A stretch of 9,868 nt of DNA from Gammaproteobacteria bacterium (GCA_020444765.1 JAGRHW010000118.1:1-9868); one strand, 5' to 3'. Numbered from the stretch's first letter, positions 1 to 6,394 are shown. Notes: generated from the letters alone by a model not told the origin. A program made the numbers and translations.

Positions 1-246
1 CGGGCTGCATCGGACAGATAGAGGCGTTATCTGAAGATAGTGTAGGCAAATCCCGACACTCCGGATTCAGGGTTGCGCGATAATATCAGGCTTGCATTAA
101 AGCAATCAAAATTGCCTCACCGGTGGTCTGCAAGAATCGTCTTACACCGGACTCCGCGCTCTCCGACAGCCATATTCAAGGCTTTAACCTAACATCTTGG
201 TCAAGGATATAACCGACACACTCAGATAACGGAGACATTAAGTCCA

Positions 247-426
247 ATGAATATCGAAGTTAGCGGATTGCTGGGACTGATCATTCTGGTACTGGATGTT
301 TGGGCCATTATTAAGATCGTGTCCAGTAAGGAGTCCACAGGCACAAAAGTACTGTGGACTGTCATTATTCTGCTGTTACCCGTGCTTGGCTTGATCATCT
401 GGGCCTTTGCCGGTCCGCGAAGTTAA
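247..426 (+). CDS. small PLDc_N-type membrane protein (59 aa)
   Basis: I translated this small gene by hand: 59 residues, ATG to TAA. It has two hydrophobic segments (about residues 7-25 and 35-54) separated by a short polar turn with Lys, Ser and Glu. The end WAFAGPR matches the pattern of PLDc_N proteins, which resemble the N-terminal membrane anchor of cardiolipin synthases but lack the phospholipase domain. It is therefore probably an inner-membrane protein with no enzymatic activity of its own; its role is unknown. A GGAG sits 12 bases before the ATG, which is rather far but usable. It lies 33 bp upstream of the YqjD-like gene in the same direction and is probably co-transcribed with it. 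The family call rests on pattern recognition, not a search. Confidence 0.75.
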   Translation: MNIEVSGLLGLIILVLDVWAIIKIVSSKESTGTKVLWTVIILLLPVLGLIIWAFAGPRS

Positions 427-459
427 TCGCACCACCTCAAATAGAATCAGGAGACGAAT

Positions 460-771
460 ATGCCATCCAGAAAAACAACCAGCAGCGAAGATTTACGTGA
501 AGAGTTCGAGAACCTGCGTAGTGAAATCGGTGATTTCATGAAAACCCTGAAAGCTCATGAAGAGGACCGGATCAGAGACACGCAGGAGAATTTGCGTGAT
601 AGCGTGAGCGAGTACAGCGACCTTGCGAGAGAACAGTTTCGCAAGGCTCAGGCCAGCGGCGAGCAAACCGTCAGAGACGTTGAAGGCAAGATCCGCAACA
701 ATCCGCTCAGCAGTCTCGCTATCGCCTTCGCGGTCGGCTTTCTGGCATCCAAGGTTTCCAGCCGGAACTGA
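460..771 (+). CDS. DUF883/ElaB/YqjD-like tail-anchored protein
   Basis: The 103-residue protein has a long, highly charged, probably helical or coiled-coil body (residues about 8-78, rich in Glu, Arg, Asp and Lys). It ends in a C-terminal hydrophobic anchor (about 83-97) introduced by NNPL and followed by a short basic end. This is the architecture of the DUF883 family (E. coli ElaB, YqjD, YgaM). Members are inner-membrane proteins made in stationary phase, and YqjD is reported to associate with ribosomes. An AGGAG Shine-Dalgarno lies about 8 bases before the ATG. It is followed 20 bp later by a YqjE-like gene, the same order as yqjD-yqjE in enterobacteria, which supports the assignment. The exact function here is unknown; a role in stress adaptation is inferred from the family and neighbours. 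Confidence 0.82.
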   Translation: MPSRKTTSSEDLREEFENLRSEIGDFMKTLKAHEEDRIRDTQENLRDSVSEYSDLAREQFRKAQASGEQTVRDVEGKIRNNPLSSLAIAFAVGFLASKVSSRN

Positions 772-791
772 CTCCCGGGGCAACAGGGCAA

Positions 792-1067
792 ATGAAAAAT
801 TTTTCCGACATGGCGCTGGCATTGTTCGACCTGCTAGAAGCGGAAGCTGACTTGCTCAGGAAAAAAGCACTGGATACGGTCACTCTCGCCATGACGCTGG
901 TTGCTGCCATGCTGGCCGGTTTTGCGGGAATCGCGCTTATGCTGGTTGCTCTGTATACCGTTCTGCGAACCCACTGGGCAGAACCCTGGCCGGTCGTGTT
1001 CATCGCTGCAATTTGTTTTTCACTTACCGGAGGTCTGTTTTGGCTCACCCATCATCTGAAGAAGTAG
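792..1067 (+). CDS. YqjE/phage-holin-family small membrane protein
   Basis: This 91-residue protein has an amphipathic N-terminus (residues 1-27, with the acidic and basic stretch EAEADLLRKK) and two hydrophobic segments (about 29-57 and 66-86), then a basic tail HHLKK. This is the layout of the YqjE or phage-holin-superfamily (Actino_Holin_1-like) proteins. Despite the name, they are chromosomal inner-membrane proteins found next to DUF883 genes. No phage genes are nearby, so a lysis role is unlikely. The Shine-Dalgarno before the ATG is poor. The last 28 bp overlap the next gene, whose ribosome site lies inside this coding sequence, so the two are probably translationally coupled. The family call is good; the function is unknown. 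Confidence 0.75.
   Translation: MKNFSDMALALFDLLEAEADLLRKKALDTVTLAMTLVAAMLAGFAGIALMLVALYTVLRTHWAEPWPVVFIAAICFSLTGGLFWLTHHLKK
1029..1033 (+). promoter_or_regulatory. ribosome binding site that sets a TTG start
   Basis: GGAGG lies inside the end of the YqjE-like gene, six bases before the TTG at 1040-1042. It is the strongest Shine-Dalgarno match near the start of the downstream reading frame. It argues for TTG at 1040 rather than the earlier TTG at 1013, which has no such site. Confidence 0.6.
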
Positions 1068-1258
1068 CCGTAGCCCGAGCAAGGCTCAGATTTATCGAAA
1101 CGTCACAGAAGCTATCCGCCCGACAGCTGGTCGATGAAAATCCTCTGGCCGCAACCGGCACCATGGTATTACTTGGCTTCCTGTTCCAGAGGAGCAAACA
1201 AGACAATTCGCCCGACAGACTGTTGAGCCTGGCAAATCATCTTCTTTGGACACTTTAG
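1040..1258 (+). CDS. small hypothetical protein, TTG start, DUF883-like anchor
   Basis: The predicted protein has 72 residues from a TTG start preceded by GGAGG at six-base spacing. It overlaps the YqjE-like gene by 28 bp in another frame. Residues 5-32 form a charged, helix-prone stretch. Residues 33-52 (ENPLAATG then a hydrophobic run ending FLFQRS) look like a short membrane anchor, much like the NNPL...GFLA end of the DUF883 protein two genes upstream. Position suggests an analogue of YqjK, the third gene of the enterobacterial yqjDEK group, but I do not see clear YqjK sequence identity. No ATG start is available that keeps the N-terminal helix. Function unknown; the strong ribosome site and conserved-looking context support a real gene. 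Confidence 0.6.
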   Translation: MAHPSSEEVAVARARLRFIETSQKLSARQLVDENPLAATGTMVLLGFLFQRSKQDNSPDRLLSLANHLLWTL

Positions 1259-1401
1259 CGGGTTTACGCAACTTGTGTTTTGGGCTGCTCAGATGTAAGA
1301 CCATTCCGACACACTATTCAGATTGAACCTATGGCGCCCTTTTTACAGAAAGATAAACTGACTTCAACACGCATGAATTCAAACCCAATGAGGTAAACAT
1401 C

Positions 1402-1599
1402 ATGAACGAAGATATTATCAAAGGCCAATGGCATCAGCTCAAAGGTCAACTCCAGAAACAGTGGGGCAAACTGACAGACGACGACATAGACATTATCAAA
1501 GGCAGCAGTACCGAGCTGGAGGGTAAAATTCAAGAGCGTTACGGCATTACACGCGAAGAGGCCAAAGCTGAGCTTAAAAAGTTCGTCGATTCTGTCTAG
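1402..1599 (+). CDS. CsbD-like stress protein
   Basis: The 65-residue protein begins MNEDIIKGQWHQLKGQ, the hallmark opening of CsbD/YjbJ proteins. It continues with WGKLTDDD and a second half-repeat around residues 39-50 (ELEGKIQERYGI). There is no membrane segment or signal peptide, so it is expected to be cytosolic. CsbD proteins are small, very hydrophilic general-stress proteins (sigma-B regulated in Bacillus; YjbJ is abundant in stationary-phase E. coli), with no defined biochemical activity. A GAGG ribosome site lies about 8 bases before the ATG. It sits 143 bp after the preceding small gene, so it may have its own promoter, but I could not identify one. The neighbours are other small stress-type genes. 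Confidence 0.92.
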   Translation: MNEDIIKGQWHQLKGQLQKQWGKLTDDDIDIIKGSSTELEGKIQERYGITREEAKAELKKFVDSV

Positions 1600-1746
1600 A
1601 GCCAGCCTTTTCAGCGCTCTCGGTTCTATAGACAAGGTTGATTTTTGCTTGATCCGGGTTCAACGCGAAATCTGGCAAAGTACGTGAGTTTTGGATACAT
1701 TGCTTCAACCGCCTCAGGGCAAACACCGTTCAAATCGGGTTTCACT

Positions 1747-2385
1747 ATGTCTTTAACAGTTGGTATTGTCGATGATCACAAGATCGTTCGTGCGGGTTTT
1801 CAGGAGATGTTATCCGGCAATGACGATATCCGGATCGTTTTCGAGGCCGGCGATGGCGATGAAGCGATAGATCGGCTGCGAGACACCGGCTGTGACATCC
1901 TGCTGCTTGACATCTCCCTGCCCGGCAAAAGCGGCGTGGACGTACTTAAAATTGTCCGTGAACGCTTCTCCAAAACCCGGGTGCTGGTGCTCAGCGGATT
2001 CCCGGAAGATCGTTATGCCCTGTCCATGATCCGCAACGGTGCCAACGGCTATCTCTGCAAAGATTGCCAGACCGACGAGCTGGTGTCTGCCATACGTCAG
2101 GTGGCCAGAGGAAAACGCTATGTCTCTGCCAGAACAGTCGAATTGCTGACCGACGAAGTGACCGGTGAATCCACCAGGAACTTGCATGACACTCTCTCGG
2201 AACGAGAATTCCAGGTCTTTTTGCGTTTGGCTGAAGGCGCCAGTGTTTCTGAAATCGCCGATGACCTTCACCTCAGCGTAAAAACCGTCAGCACTTACCG
2301 ATCGCGGCTGCTGGATAAAATGAATGTCGCCAGCAACGCGGAGTTAGCGAGCTACGCTGTGCGGAACGGGCTTGTACACGAATAA
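1747..2385 (+). CDS. NarL/FixJ-family response regulator (LuxR HTH)
   Basis: The predicted protein has 212 residues from the ATG at 1747. The N-terminal receiver domain (about 3-120) has the acidic pair D9-D10, phosphoacceptor D55 (LLLDISLPG), switch Ser S83 and conserved K105. The C-terminal LuxR-type helix-turn-helix (about 148-207) starts TLSEREFQVFLRLAEG and includes SVKTVSTYRSRLLDKM. It is thus a phosphorylation-dependent DNA-binding transcription factor. The frame stays open to 1645, but the extra 34 residues are not receiver-like and the protein from 1747 starts directly at the first beta strand. The ribosome site is weak. It is 27 bp from a second receiver gene, so the two may act in one phosphorelay. 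No kinase is in the window and the target genes are unknown. Confidence 0.92.
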   Translation: MSLTVGIVDDHKIVRAGFQEMLSGNDDIRIVFEAGDGDEAIDRLRDTGCDILLLDISLPGKSGVDVLKIVRERFSKTRVLVLSGFPEDRYALSMIRNGANGYLCKDCQTDELVSAIRQVARGKRYVSARTVELLTDEVTGESTRNLHDTLSEREFQVFLRLAEGASVSEIADDLHLSVKTVSTYRSRLLDKMNVASNAELASYAVRNGLVHE

Positions 2386-2412
2386 CATCGTTGATGACTC
2401 TCTTTTCCCACT

Positions 2413-2811
2413 ATGGATGATAAATTCAAAGTAGCCATCATCGAGGATTCGCCCCTGCTGCGGGATATGCTCACTGAATTGCTCGAGGAAATCGACGACC
2501 TGGATGTCGCTGTCATCGCCGAAGAACAGGAAGACGCCGTCAACGCACTGGAGAGTTGTAATGTTGACCTTGCGATCATCGATCTCGAACTCAAGACCGG
2601 CAATGGCCTCGGAGTGATCAAGGATCTGCGGGACAAGCCTGAACGCTACGGCCACCCGAAAACCGTCGTTTTTTCCAATTACACGGTTTCACCGATGAGC
2701 CGTCGATGCGAAGAACTGGGAGTTGACCGGATTTACGACAAATCGTTTCAATTGCCAGAGCTACTCGACTACGTCAGAGAAGAAATGGAAAAAGCCGGTT
2801 CCGGCCATTGA
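2413..2811 (+). CDS. single-domain response regulator (receiver only)
   Basis: This 132-residue protein consists of one CheY-like receiver domain and nothing more. The phosphorylation pocket is complete: E11-D12 at the end of strand 1, phosphoacceptor D57 (AIIDLEL), S88 in the Thr/Ser switch position and K110 (DKSF). The C-terminus is a helix rich in Glu and Lys with no output domain. Such proteins work as phosphate shuttles or phosphate sinks, or bind a partner protein. It lies 27 bp after the LuxR-type regulator in the same direction, which suggests co-transcription and possibly competition for, or transfer of, phosphate from the same kinase. No obvious Shine-Dalgarno precedes the ATG. Partners are not visible in this window. 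Confidence 0.85.
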   Translation: MDDKFKVAIIEDSPLLRDMLTELLEEIDDLDVAVIAEEQEDAVNALESCNVDLAIIDLELKTGNGLGVIKDLRDKPERYGHPKTVVFSNYTVSPMSRRCEELGVDRIYDKSFQLPELLDYVREEMEKAGSGH

Positions 2812-2973
2812 GTAAGTGCGCATAAGATCCTGGATAACCAACCTCTTGCTTCGATCGAAAGCCTGACTGCCTTAAGTGACGGATAACGTCCTAATTCACG
2901 TATCACATCCGAAAATGCACACTGAGCGAAAGATGAAAGTTGCCTGCCAAACGCGCGAGACCGGTTCAATCCA

Positions 2974-4365
2974 ATGAGCGCCGAGAAGCGTTATCAGGAG
3001 TTTCGTGAACCACTTGAACGCCGCTTCGATGAACTCACCGAGCCTTTTAACGGATTTGTCAGAAGCCAGATCAGTGGTGCTGTACTGCTGCTTGCAGTAA
3101 CGGCTCTGGCACTCTGGATTGCCAACTCCGGACTGCATGATACCTACACCGCTCTGGAACACTACCGACTGGGAGTCATCGCCGGGGATCAGACCTTCCA
3201 GATAACGCTGCACCATTGGGTGAATGACGGACTGATGGTCTTGTTCTTTTTTATGCTCGGTCTGGAAATCAAGCGGGAGGTGATCGCCGGCGAGTTAAGC
3301 TCCTGGAAACAATCCGGTGTGGTTTTTTTTGCCGCAATCGGCGGCATGCTGGTTCCGGCTGCCATTTATTTTGCCATTAACGCCGGTGAAGCCTCGCAAC
3401 ACGGCTGGGGTATACCCATGGCCACAGATACTGCGTTTGCTCTCGGCGCACTCGCCTTTTTGGGCAAAAAAATTCCAACAGGATTAAAGGTGTTTCTGGT
3501 TGGTTTGGCTATTGTGGATGACATTGGAGCCATCCTTGTCATAACAGTTTTCTACACAGAATCATTACAGTACGAGATGCTGCTGGCCGGCGCGGGGATT
3601 CTTTTTGTAATGACAATGATGAATGCACTGGGTATTCGCAGCTTTCTGCCCTATGCGCTTTTTTCCGTCGCACTCTGGCTGGCCATTCTGCAATCGGGCG
3701 TGCACGCAACCCTGGCCGGTGTACTGGCTGCCCTGACCGTTCCAGCCCGCCCGGTACAACATCCCCGGCAAATGGCCAGAACAATGAACAAAGCTGCCAA
3801 CGCGCTGGAGAAAATAAAATCGGTTTCCAAGCAGGATGCTCTGGCTGACGATAAGCATCACCGTATTCTGGAAGAAGTCAGTAAGCAGTCCCGGCAGACC
3901 CGAACAACGCTCAGAATCTGGGAGAACAGTATTGACCGGCCAGTCAATCTGTTCGTTATTCCGCTGTTTGCCTTTCTGAATGCCGGCATTGCATTGTCTG
4001 CAGACATGTTTGCCGCCATGCCGACATCAACGTTAAGTCTCGGCATTATTTTCGGTCTGTTGCTGGGCAAGCCCCTGGGTATTGCCGGCATGGCCTGGCT
4101 GGCCACCCGTCTGGGTTGGGGCAAGCTGCCCGCTGGTACCAAGCTGTCTCAAATTGTCGGCTTGGGGTTGCTGGCCGGCATGGGTTTTACCATGTCGATA
4201 TTTGTTTCGGCTCTGAGCTTTCCGGGCAATGCAGAGCTATTGACCGAAGCCAAAGCCAGTATCATGGTCGCTACCCTGACCGCAGGTATCAGCGGCTTGC
4301 TGATACTGTACTTCAGCAGTCAAACCTCAAGCGACTCGGAAAACGGGCCGGATTCATCAGTGTGA
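2974..4365 (+). CDS. nhaA: Na+/H+ antiporter NhaA
   Basis: NhaA exchanges internal Na+ (or Li+) for external H+ across the inner membrane, giving salt and alkaline-pH tolerance. The 463-residue protein has the family signatures: NDGLMVLFFFMLGLEIKRE (about 84-102), the ATDTAFALG segment with D152, the paired aspartates D182-D183 in LAIVDDIGAI (equivalent to E. coli D163-D164), and GKPLG with K366 (equivalent to K300). The rest is a chain of hydrophobic helices. It is longer than E. coli NhaA (388 residues), mainly because of a hydrophilic insert at about 259-322 and an N-terminal charged leader of about 30 residues; long-loop NhaA proteins are common in proteobacteria. The ribosome site is weak. 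It lies 162 bp after the receiver gene and its 3' end is 15 bp from a convergent gene. Confidence 0.95.
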   Translation: MSAEKRYQEFREPLERRFDELTEPFNGFVRSQISGAVLLLAVTALALWIANSGLHDTYTALEHYRLGVIAGDQTFQITLHHWVNDGLMVLFFFMLGLEIKREVIAGELSSWKQSGVVFFAAIGGMLVPAAIYFAINAGEASQHGWGIPMATDTAFALGALAFLGKKIPTGLKVFLVGLAIVDDIGAILVITVFYTESLQYEMLLAGAGILFVMTMMNALGIRSFLPYALFSVALWLAILQSGVHATLAGVLAALTVPARPVQHPRQMARTMNKAANALEKIKSVSKQDALADDKHHRILEEVSKQSRQTRTTLRIWENSIDRPVNLFVIPLFAFLNAGIALSADMFAAMPTSTLSLGIIFGLLLGKPLGIAGMAWLATRLGWGKLPAGTKLSQIVGLGLLAGMGFTMSIFVSALSFPGNAELLTEAKASIMVATLTAGISGLLILYFSSQTSSDSENGPDSSV

Positions 4366-4380
4366 TAATGCAAGCAGTAA

Positions 4381-5145
4381 CTACGTGATGTTCTCGCCAG
4401 TCGCCGGATTGTCGGCAGTGAGTGTAAGCAGCACATCAGCATACCAGGCACAAAACAGATTCAGTCGTTCGTCCACCTCGGCATCGCGGTTTTCACTGTC
4501 AAGCCGTGCGGAATGCACGCCAAGCAACAGCCATGGCAGGGATTCCCGCCCTGAACTACTGCTCCTGAGTCGATACACGACCGGACTACCGCTGCTGCCG
4601 CGATGCAGTAAGGAGTCGGTCAGAAAGTAACCCTGCCCCTGAAACCGCAGACTGAACGAGGAGGCAATGATCGCCTGACGCATCACGGGCAGACTGTGCA
4701 TATTGTCCTTGAAACCAAGTGGAAATCCGACGATACGCACGGATTCACCAACTTCGATCTGCTCCAGTTCGGAAACCAGATGGTGTTCAGTAAAGGTTTC
4801 AAAGACGCAGTCTTCCGTCAGGGCATCGCGCTGAATCGGAATGGCAACCACATCGACAAGCCCACCCCCGTCACTGGCTTCAATCCAGTTCGGCGCGCCT
4901 TTGTTATCGTGAAGCAACATGGAAAACTGCCGGGTCTCGGCAATGTTTTCCCTGTTTACGTGCAACGTCAGTTCTATCCTGTCGGGAAAATGTCCGGCTG
5001 CTTCGTCGATCAGCATATGCCTGTTTGTAATCAGAAAAAGCCGATTCCCACGCTGAAAATAAAACCCCGTAGCGCCTGCGAGCAGCTGATCTATGTAAAA
5101 AGAGCTGACCTGCACCGCGGTCAGCAGGATGGATTCAACGGTCAT
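4381..5145 (-). CDS. trypsin-like serine peptidase, apparently cytoplasmic
   Basis: The 254-residue protein has a chymotrypsin-fold catalytic triad by motif: H43 in LITNRHML, D98 in VDVVAIPI and S185 in HRGSSGSPV, with spacing typical of Trypsin_2/S1C peptidases. There is no signal peptide, no transmembrane helix and no PDZ domain, unlike DegP/DegS. It may therefore act in the cytoplasm, or the domain may be regulatory. A Ser-rich loop (about 194-199) follows the catalytic serine. The start ATG has TAAGG at suitable spacing. Substrates cannot be read from the sequence. It converges on nhaA with only 15 bp between the stop codons and no clear terminator there, so the two transcripts probably overlap at their 3' ends. 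Related annotations are 'trypsin-like peptidase domain-containing protein'. Confidence 0.8.
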   Translation of the reverse strand: MTVESILLTAVQVSSFYIDQLLAGATGFYFQRGNRLFLITNRHMLIDEAAGHFPDRIELTLHVNRENIAETRQFSMLLHDNKGAPNWIEASDGGGLVDVVAIPIQRDALTEDCVFETFTEHHLVSELEQIEVGESVRIVGFPLGFKDNMHSLPVMRQAIIASSFSLRFQGQGYFLTDSLLHRGSSGSPVVYRLRSSSSGRESLPWLLLGVHSARLDSENRDAEVDERLNLFCAWYADVLLTLTADNPATGENIT

Positions 5146-5392
5146 AATAGCCTTACTCTATTGTTGTCAATAGCAAGCTCAAATGCTTTCAGGCGCTTGT
5201 AAACCGACATCAGTTCGACGTGATAGTCCAGGAGTCAAACTGTTCTATAACAGAATTGAGTGTCACCGTGTTAGTTCCAGGTGGAAAGGATCACCAGCTG
5301 GCAGAAAAAAGTAAAAGCCCGTTAAGGCGTTGAGCCGACGGCTGATAACCCTTCGGCCCCGGAAGACCTCGGTACCTCAGACCACAGACAGA

Positions 5393-5866
5393 TCAACGGT
5401 ATCCGATCAATCTTCCAATAAACACGACCGCGAGCCAGATAACAATCGACAGAAAACTGTGCAGTTTTACTGCAGCGGAGAGCGAATCACTCTGTAACGC
5501 AGATTTCCAGGTGCGTCTGGCGGTCAACCAGATGGCATTCAGTAAGCCCGCCGTCACGAGACAGAGCTTGGCGACAAAGAGTGACGAGGAAACATAATCT
5601 TCGGGCCTCGCGACAAACAACAGAATACCGCAGCCAATAGTCAATACAAGCCCGAAAGATGCGCAGGGTAGCAGCACTCTTGCGACAGATCGCACAGGGA
5701 CATCAGGCCAGCCTCCCAAAAGGCGAATATCCAGCGGGATAACCGCTCCGATCAGCAGACCCAGCCCGACTATATGGCCCGTATTGACCAGCGGATATAA
5801 CCAGAATGACTGTCGCAACAGGCGGGAAAGCTCACTGCCGCTGATCAGCTCAAGCAATGCAGTCAT
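5393..5866 (-). CDS. four-helix membrane protein, probable DUF6644 family
   Basis: The 157-residue protein has four predicted membrane helices (about 24-48, 63-86, 97-116 and 136-155). The first contains NTGHIVGLGLL with H31, and the last begins with H136 (KLHSFLS). Two histidines at the membrane edges of different helices could ligate haem or a metal, but this is inference. I recognise the pattern as the DUF6644 family, related in shape to DUF2214/CopD-type membrane proteins; the name is from memory. It starts 14 bp after the DUF6152-type gene and is surely in the same operon. Its ribosome site is poor, so it may be translated by coupling. Function unknown; partnership with the exported neighbour is likely. 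Confidence 0.68.
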   Translation of the reverse strand: MTALLELISGSELSRLLRQSFWLYPLVNTGHIVGLGLLIGAVIPLDIRLLGGWPDVPVRSVARVLLPCASFGLVLTIGCGILLFVARPEDYVSSSLFVAKLCLVTAGLLNAIWLTARRTWKSALQSDSLSAAVKLHSFLSIVIWLAVVFIGRLIGYR

Positions 5867-5880
5867 CTGATCGATTGTCG

Positions 5881-6243
5881 CTAATCGCGTTCGGGATAGA
5901 GAATGTACCTTTTGCCGTCAATGACGATGCTTTCGGCCTTGACGCGCAGTTCATTCTCGTCGGCAGAGCGTTGCCCGTCGATGGTGATTTCCGTGCCTTT
6001 CGCAAACATCTCATCCGTCAGCCCGGCACGTGCATTACGCCAGGGCTGTCCAACCTCAGCAGTCCATTTGGTCCCCTCGACATCAAGCACCAGCACGCCG
6101 TGAGGATTGCCGAGCGTGGCCGATTCAATAACGCCGACCACTTCCACGTCGGTGTCGGATGTCCAGCGCCAGCCGTGGTGCGCCAGAGTTCCAGAAGAAA
6201 AAATCAGCAGCGAAATCAAACTCAGGAGTCTTGCTGTATCCAT
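5881..6243 (-). CDS. exported DUF6152-family protein
   Basis: The 120-residue precursor has a clear signal peptide (residues 1-21, hydrophobic core LLSLISLLIF, small residues then Ala21). Cleavage there would leave a mature protein starting His-His-Gly-Trp. The mature part is a small, probably all-beta domain with the family features GVIE (37-40), GNPHG (45-49) and a W near 68; NPHG and the AHH mature start are typical of DUF6152 proteins. It is expected in the periplasm. A GAGG lies about 7 bases before the ATG. The DUF6644-like membrane gene follows 14 bp downstream. Function is undescribed; an N-terminal histidine on an exported protein can bind copper, as in CopC, but no metal role is shown here. 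Confidence 0.75.
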   Translation of the reverse strand: MDTARLLSLISLLIFSSGTLAHHGWRWTSDTDVEVVGVIESATLGNPHGVLVLDVEGTKWTAEVGQPWRNARAGLTDEMFAKGTEITIDGQRSADENELRVKAESIVIDGKRYILYPERD

Positions 6244-6300
6244 AGTGCACCTCGTAGAGCGATGGCCTGAGGTTATTGGACGAATCAGATGGTGGGAAGT

Positions 6301-6323
6301 TCCCTATGTAGGATCAATAGGGA
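6301..6323. repeat. 23-bp inverted repeat with perfect 7-bp arms
   Basis: The arms TCCCTAT (6301-6307) and ATAGGGA (6317-6323) are exact reverse complements separated by 9 bp. A second palindrome, GGGAAGTTCCC (6294-6304), shares the left arm. The element lies 58 bp before the start of the DUF6152-type gene and between it and a candidate promoter. It could be a regulator-binding operator or a hairpin in the 5' leader. Which one cannot be told from sequence. Confidence 0.55.
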
Positions 6324-6364
6324 TTTTGCTGATATTTAGTTCAACAGAATTTTGAATGAACCGA

Positions 6365-6394
6365 GCTATAGTGAGCCCACTTGAGATAGAACAA
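6365..6394 (-). promoter_or_regulatory. weak sigma70-like promoter candidate for the DUF6152 unit
   Basis: Read on the minus strand, TTGTTC and TATAGC are separated by 18 bp. This matches the -35 and -10 consensus only partly (3/6 and 4/6). It lies about 120 bp upstream of the DUF6152-type gene and just after the tmoF terminator candidate, which is where a new promoter would be needed. The match is weak and unverified. Confidence 0.25.

Noticed and set aside
3..83. Frame open from the window edge to a TAA, possible C-terminus of an upstream gene
   Set aside because: Only 26 codons with no recognisable motif; the window edge prevents any judgement.
102..115. Small inverted repeat GCAAT/ATTGC in the first intergenic region
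   Set aside because: A 5-bp AT-containing stem is expected by chance and no T-tract or promoter accompanies it.
792..1067. Phage holin or prophage remnant
   Set aside because: The two-helix protein fits the chromosomal YqjE/holin-superfamily and sits next to a DUF883 gene; no other phage genes are present.
1598..1620. Possible terminator after the CsbD-like gene (AGAGC...GCTCT)
   Set aside because: Only a 5-bp stem with a large loop and no T-tract after it.
1645..1746. Earlier TTG start for the LuxR-type regulator
   Set aside because: It adds 34 residues that are not receiver-like; the domain begins directly after the ATG at 1747.
4696..5202. Plus-strand open frame of 168 codons opposite the protease gene
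   Set aside because: The minus-strand frame has an intact catalytic triad and ribosome site; the plus-strand translation has none of these.
5240..5253. LexA-like palindrome CTGT...ACAG upstream of the protease gene
   Set aside because: The half-sites are separated by 6 bp, not the 8 bp of the gammaproteobacterial LexA box, and it is about 95 bp from the start codon.
5300..5392. Terminator after the DUF6644-type gene
   Set aside because: There is a T-rich run on the minus strand near 5304-5316, but the preceding pairing is only about 3 bp, too weak to call.
5857..6270. Plus-strand open frame of 137 codons across the DUF6152-type gene
   Set aside because: It is antisense to a gene with a clear signal peptide and ribosome site, and the translated protein has no recognisable family pattern.
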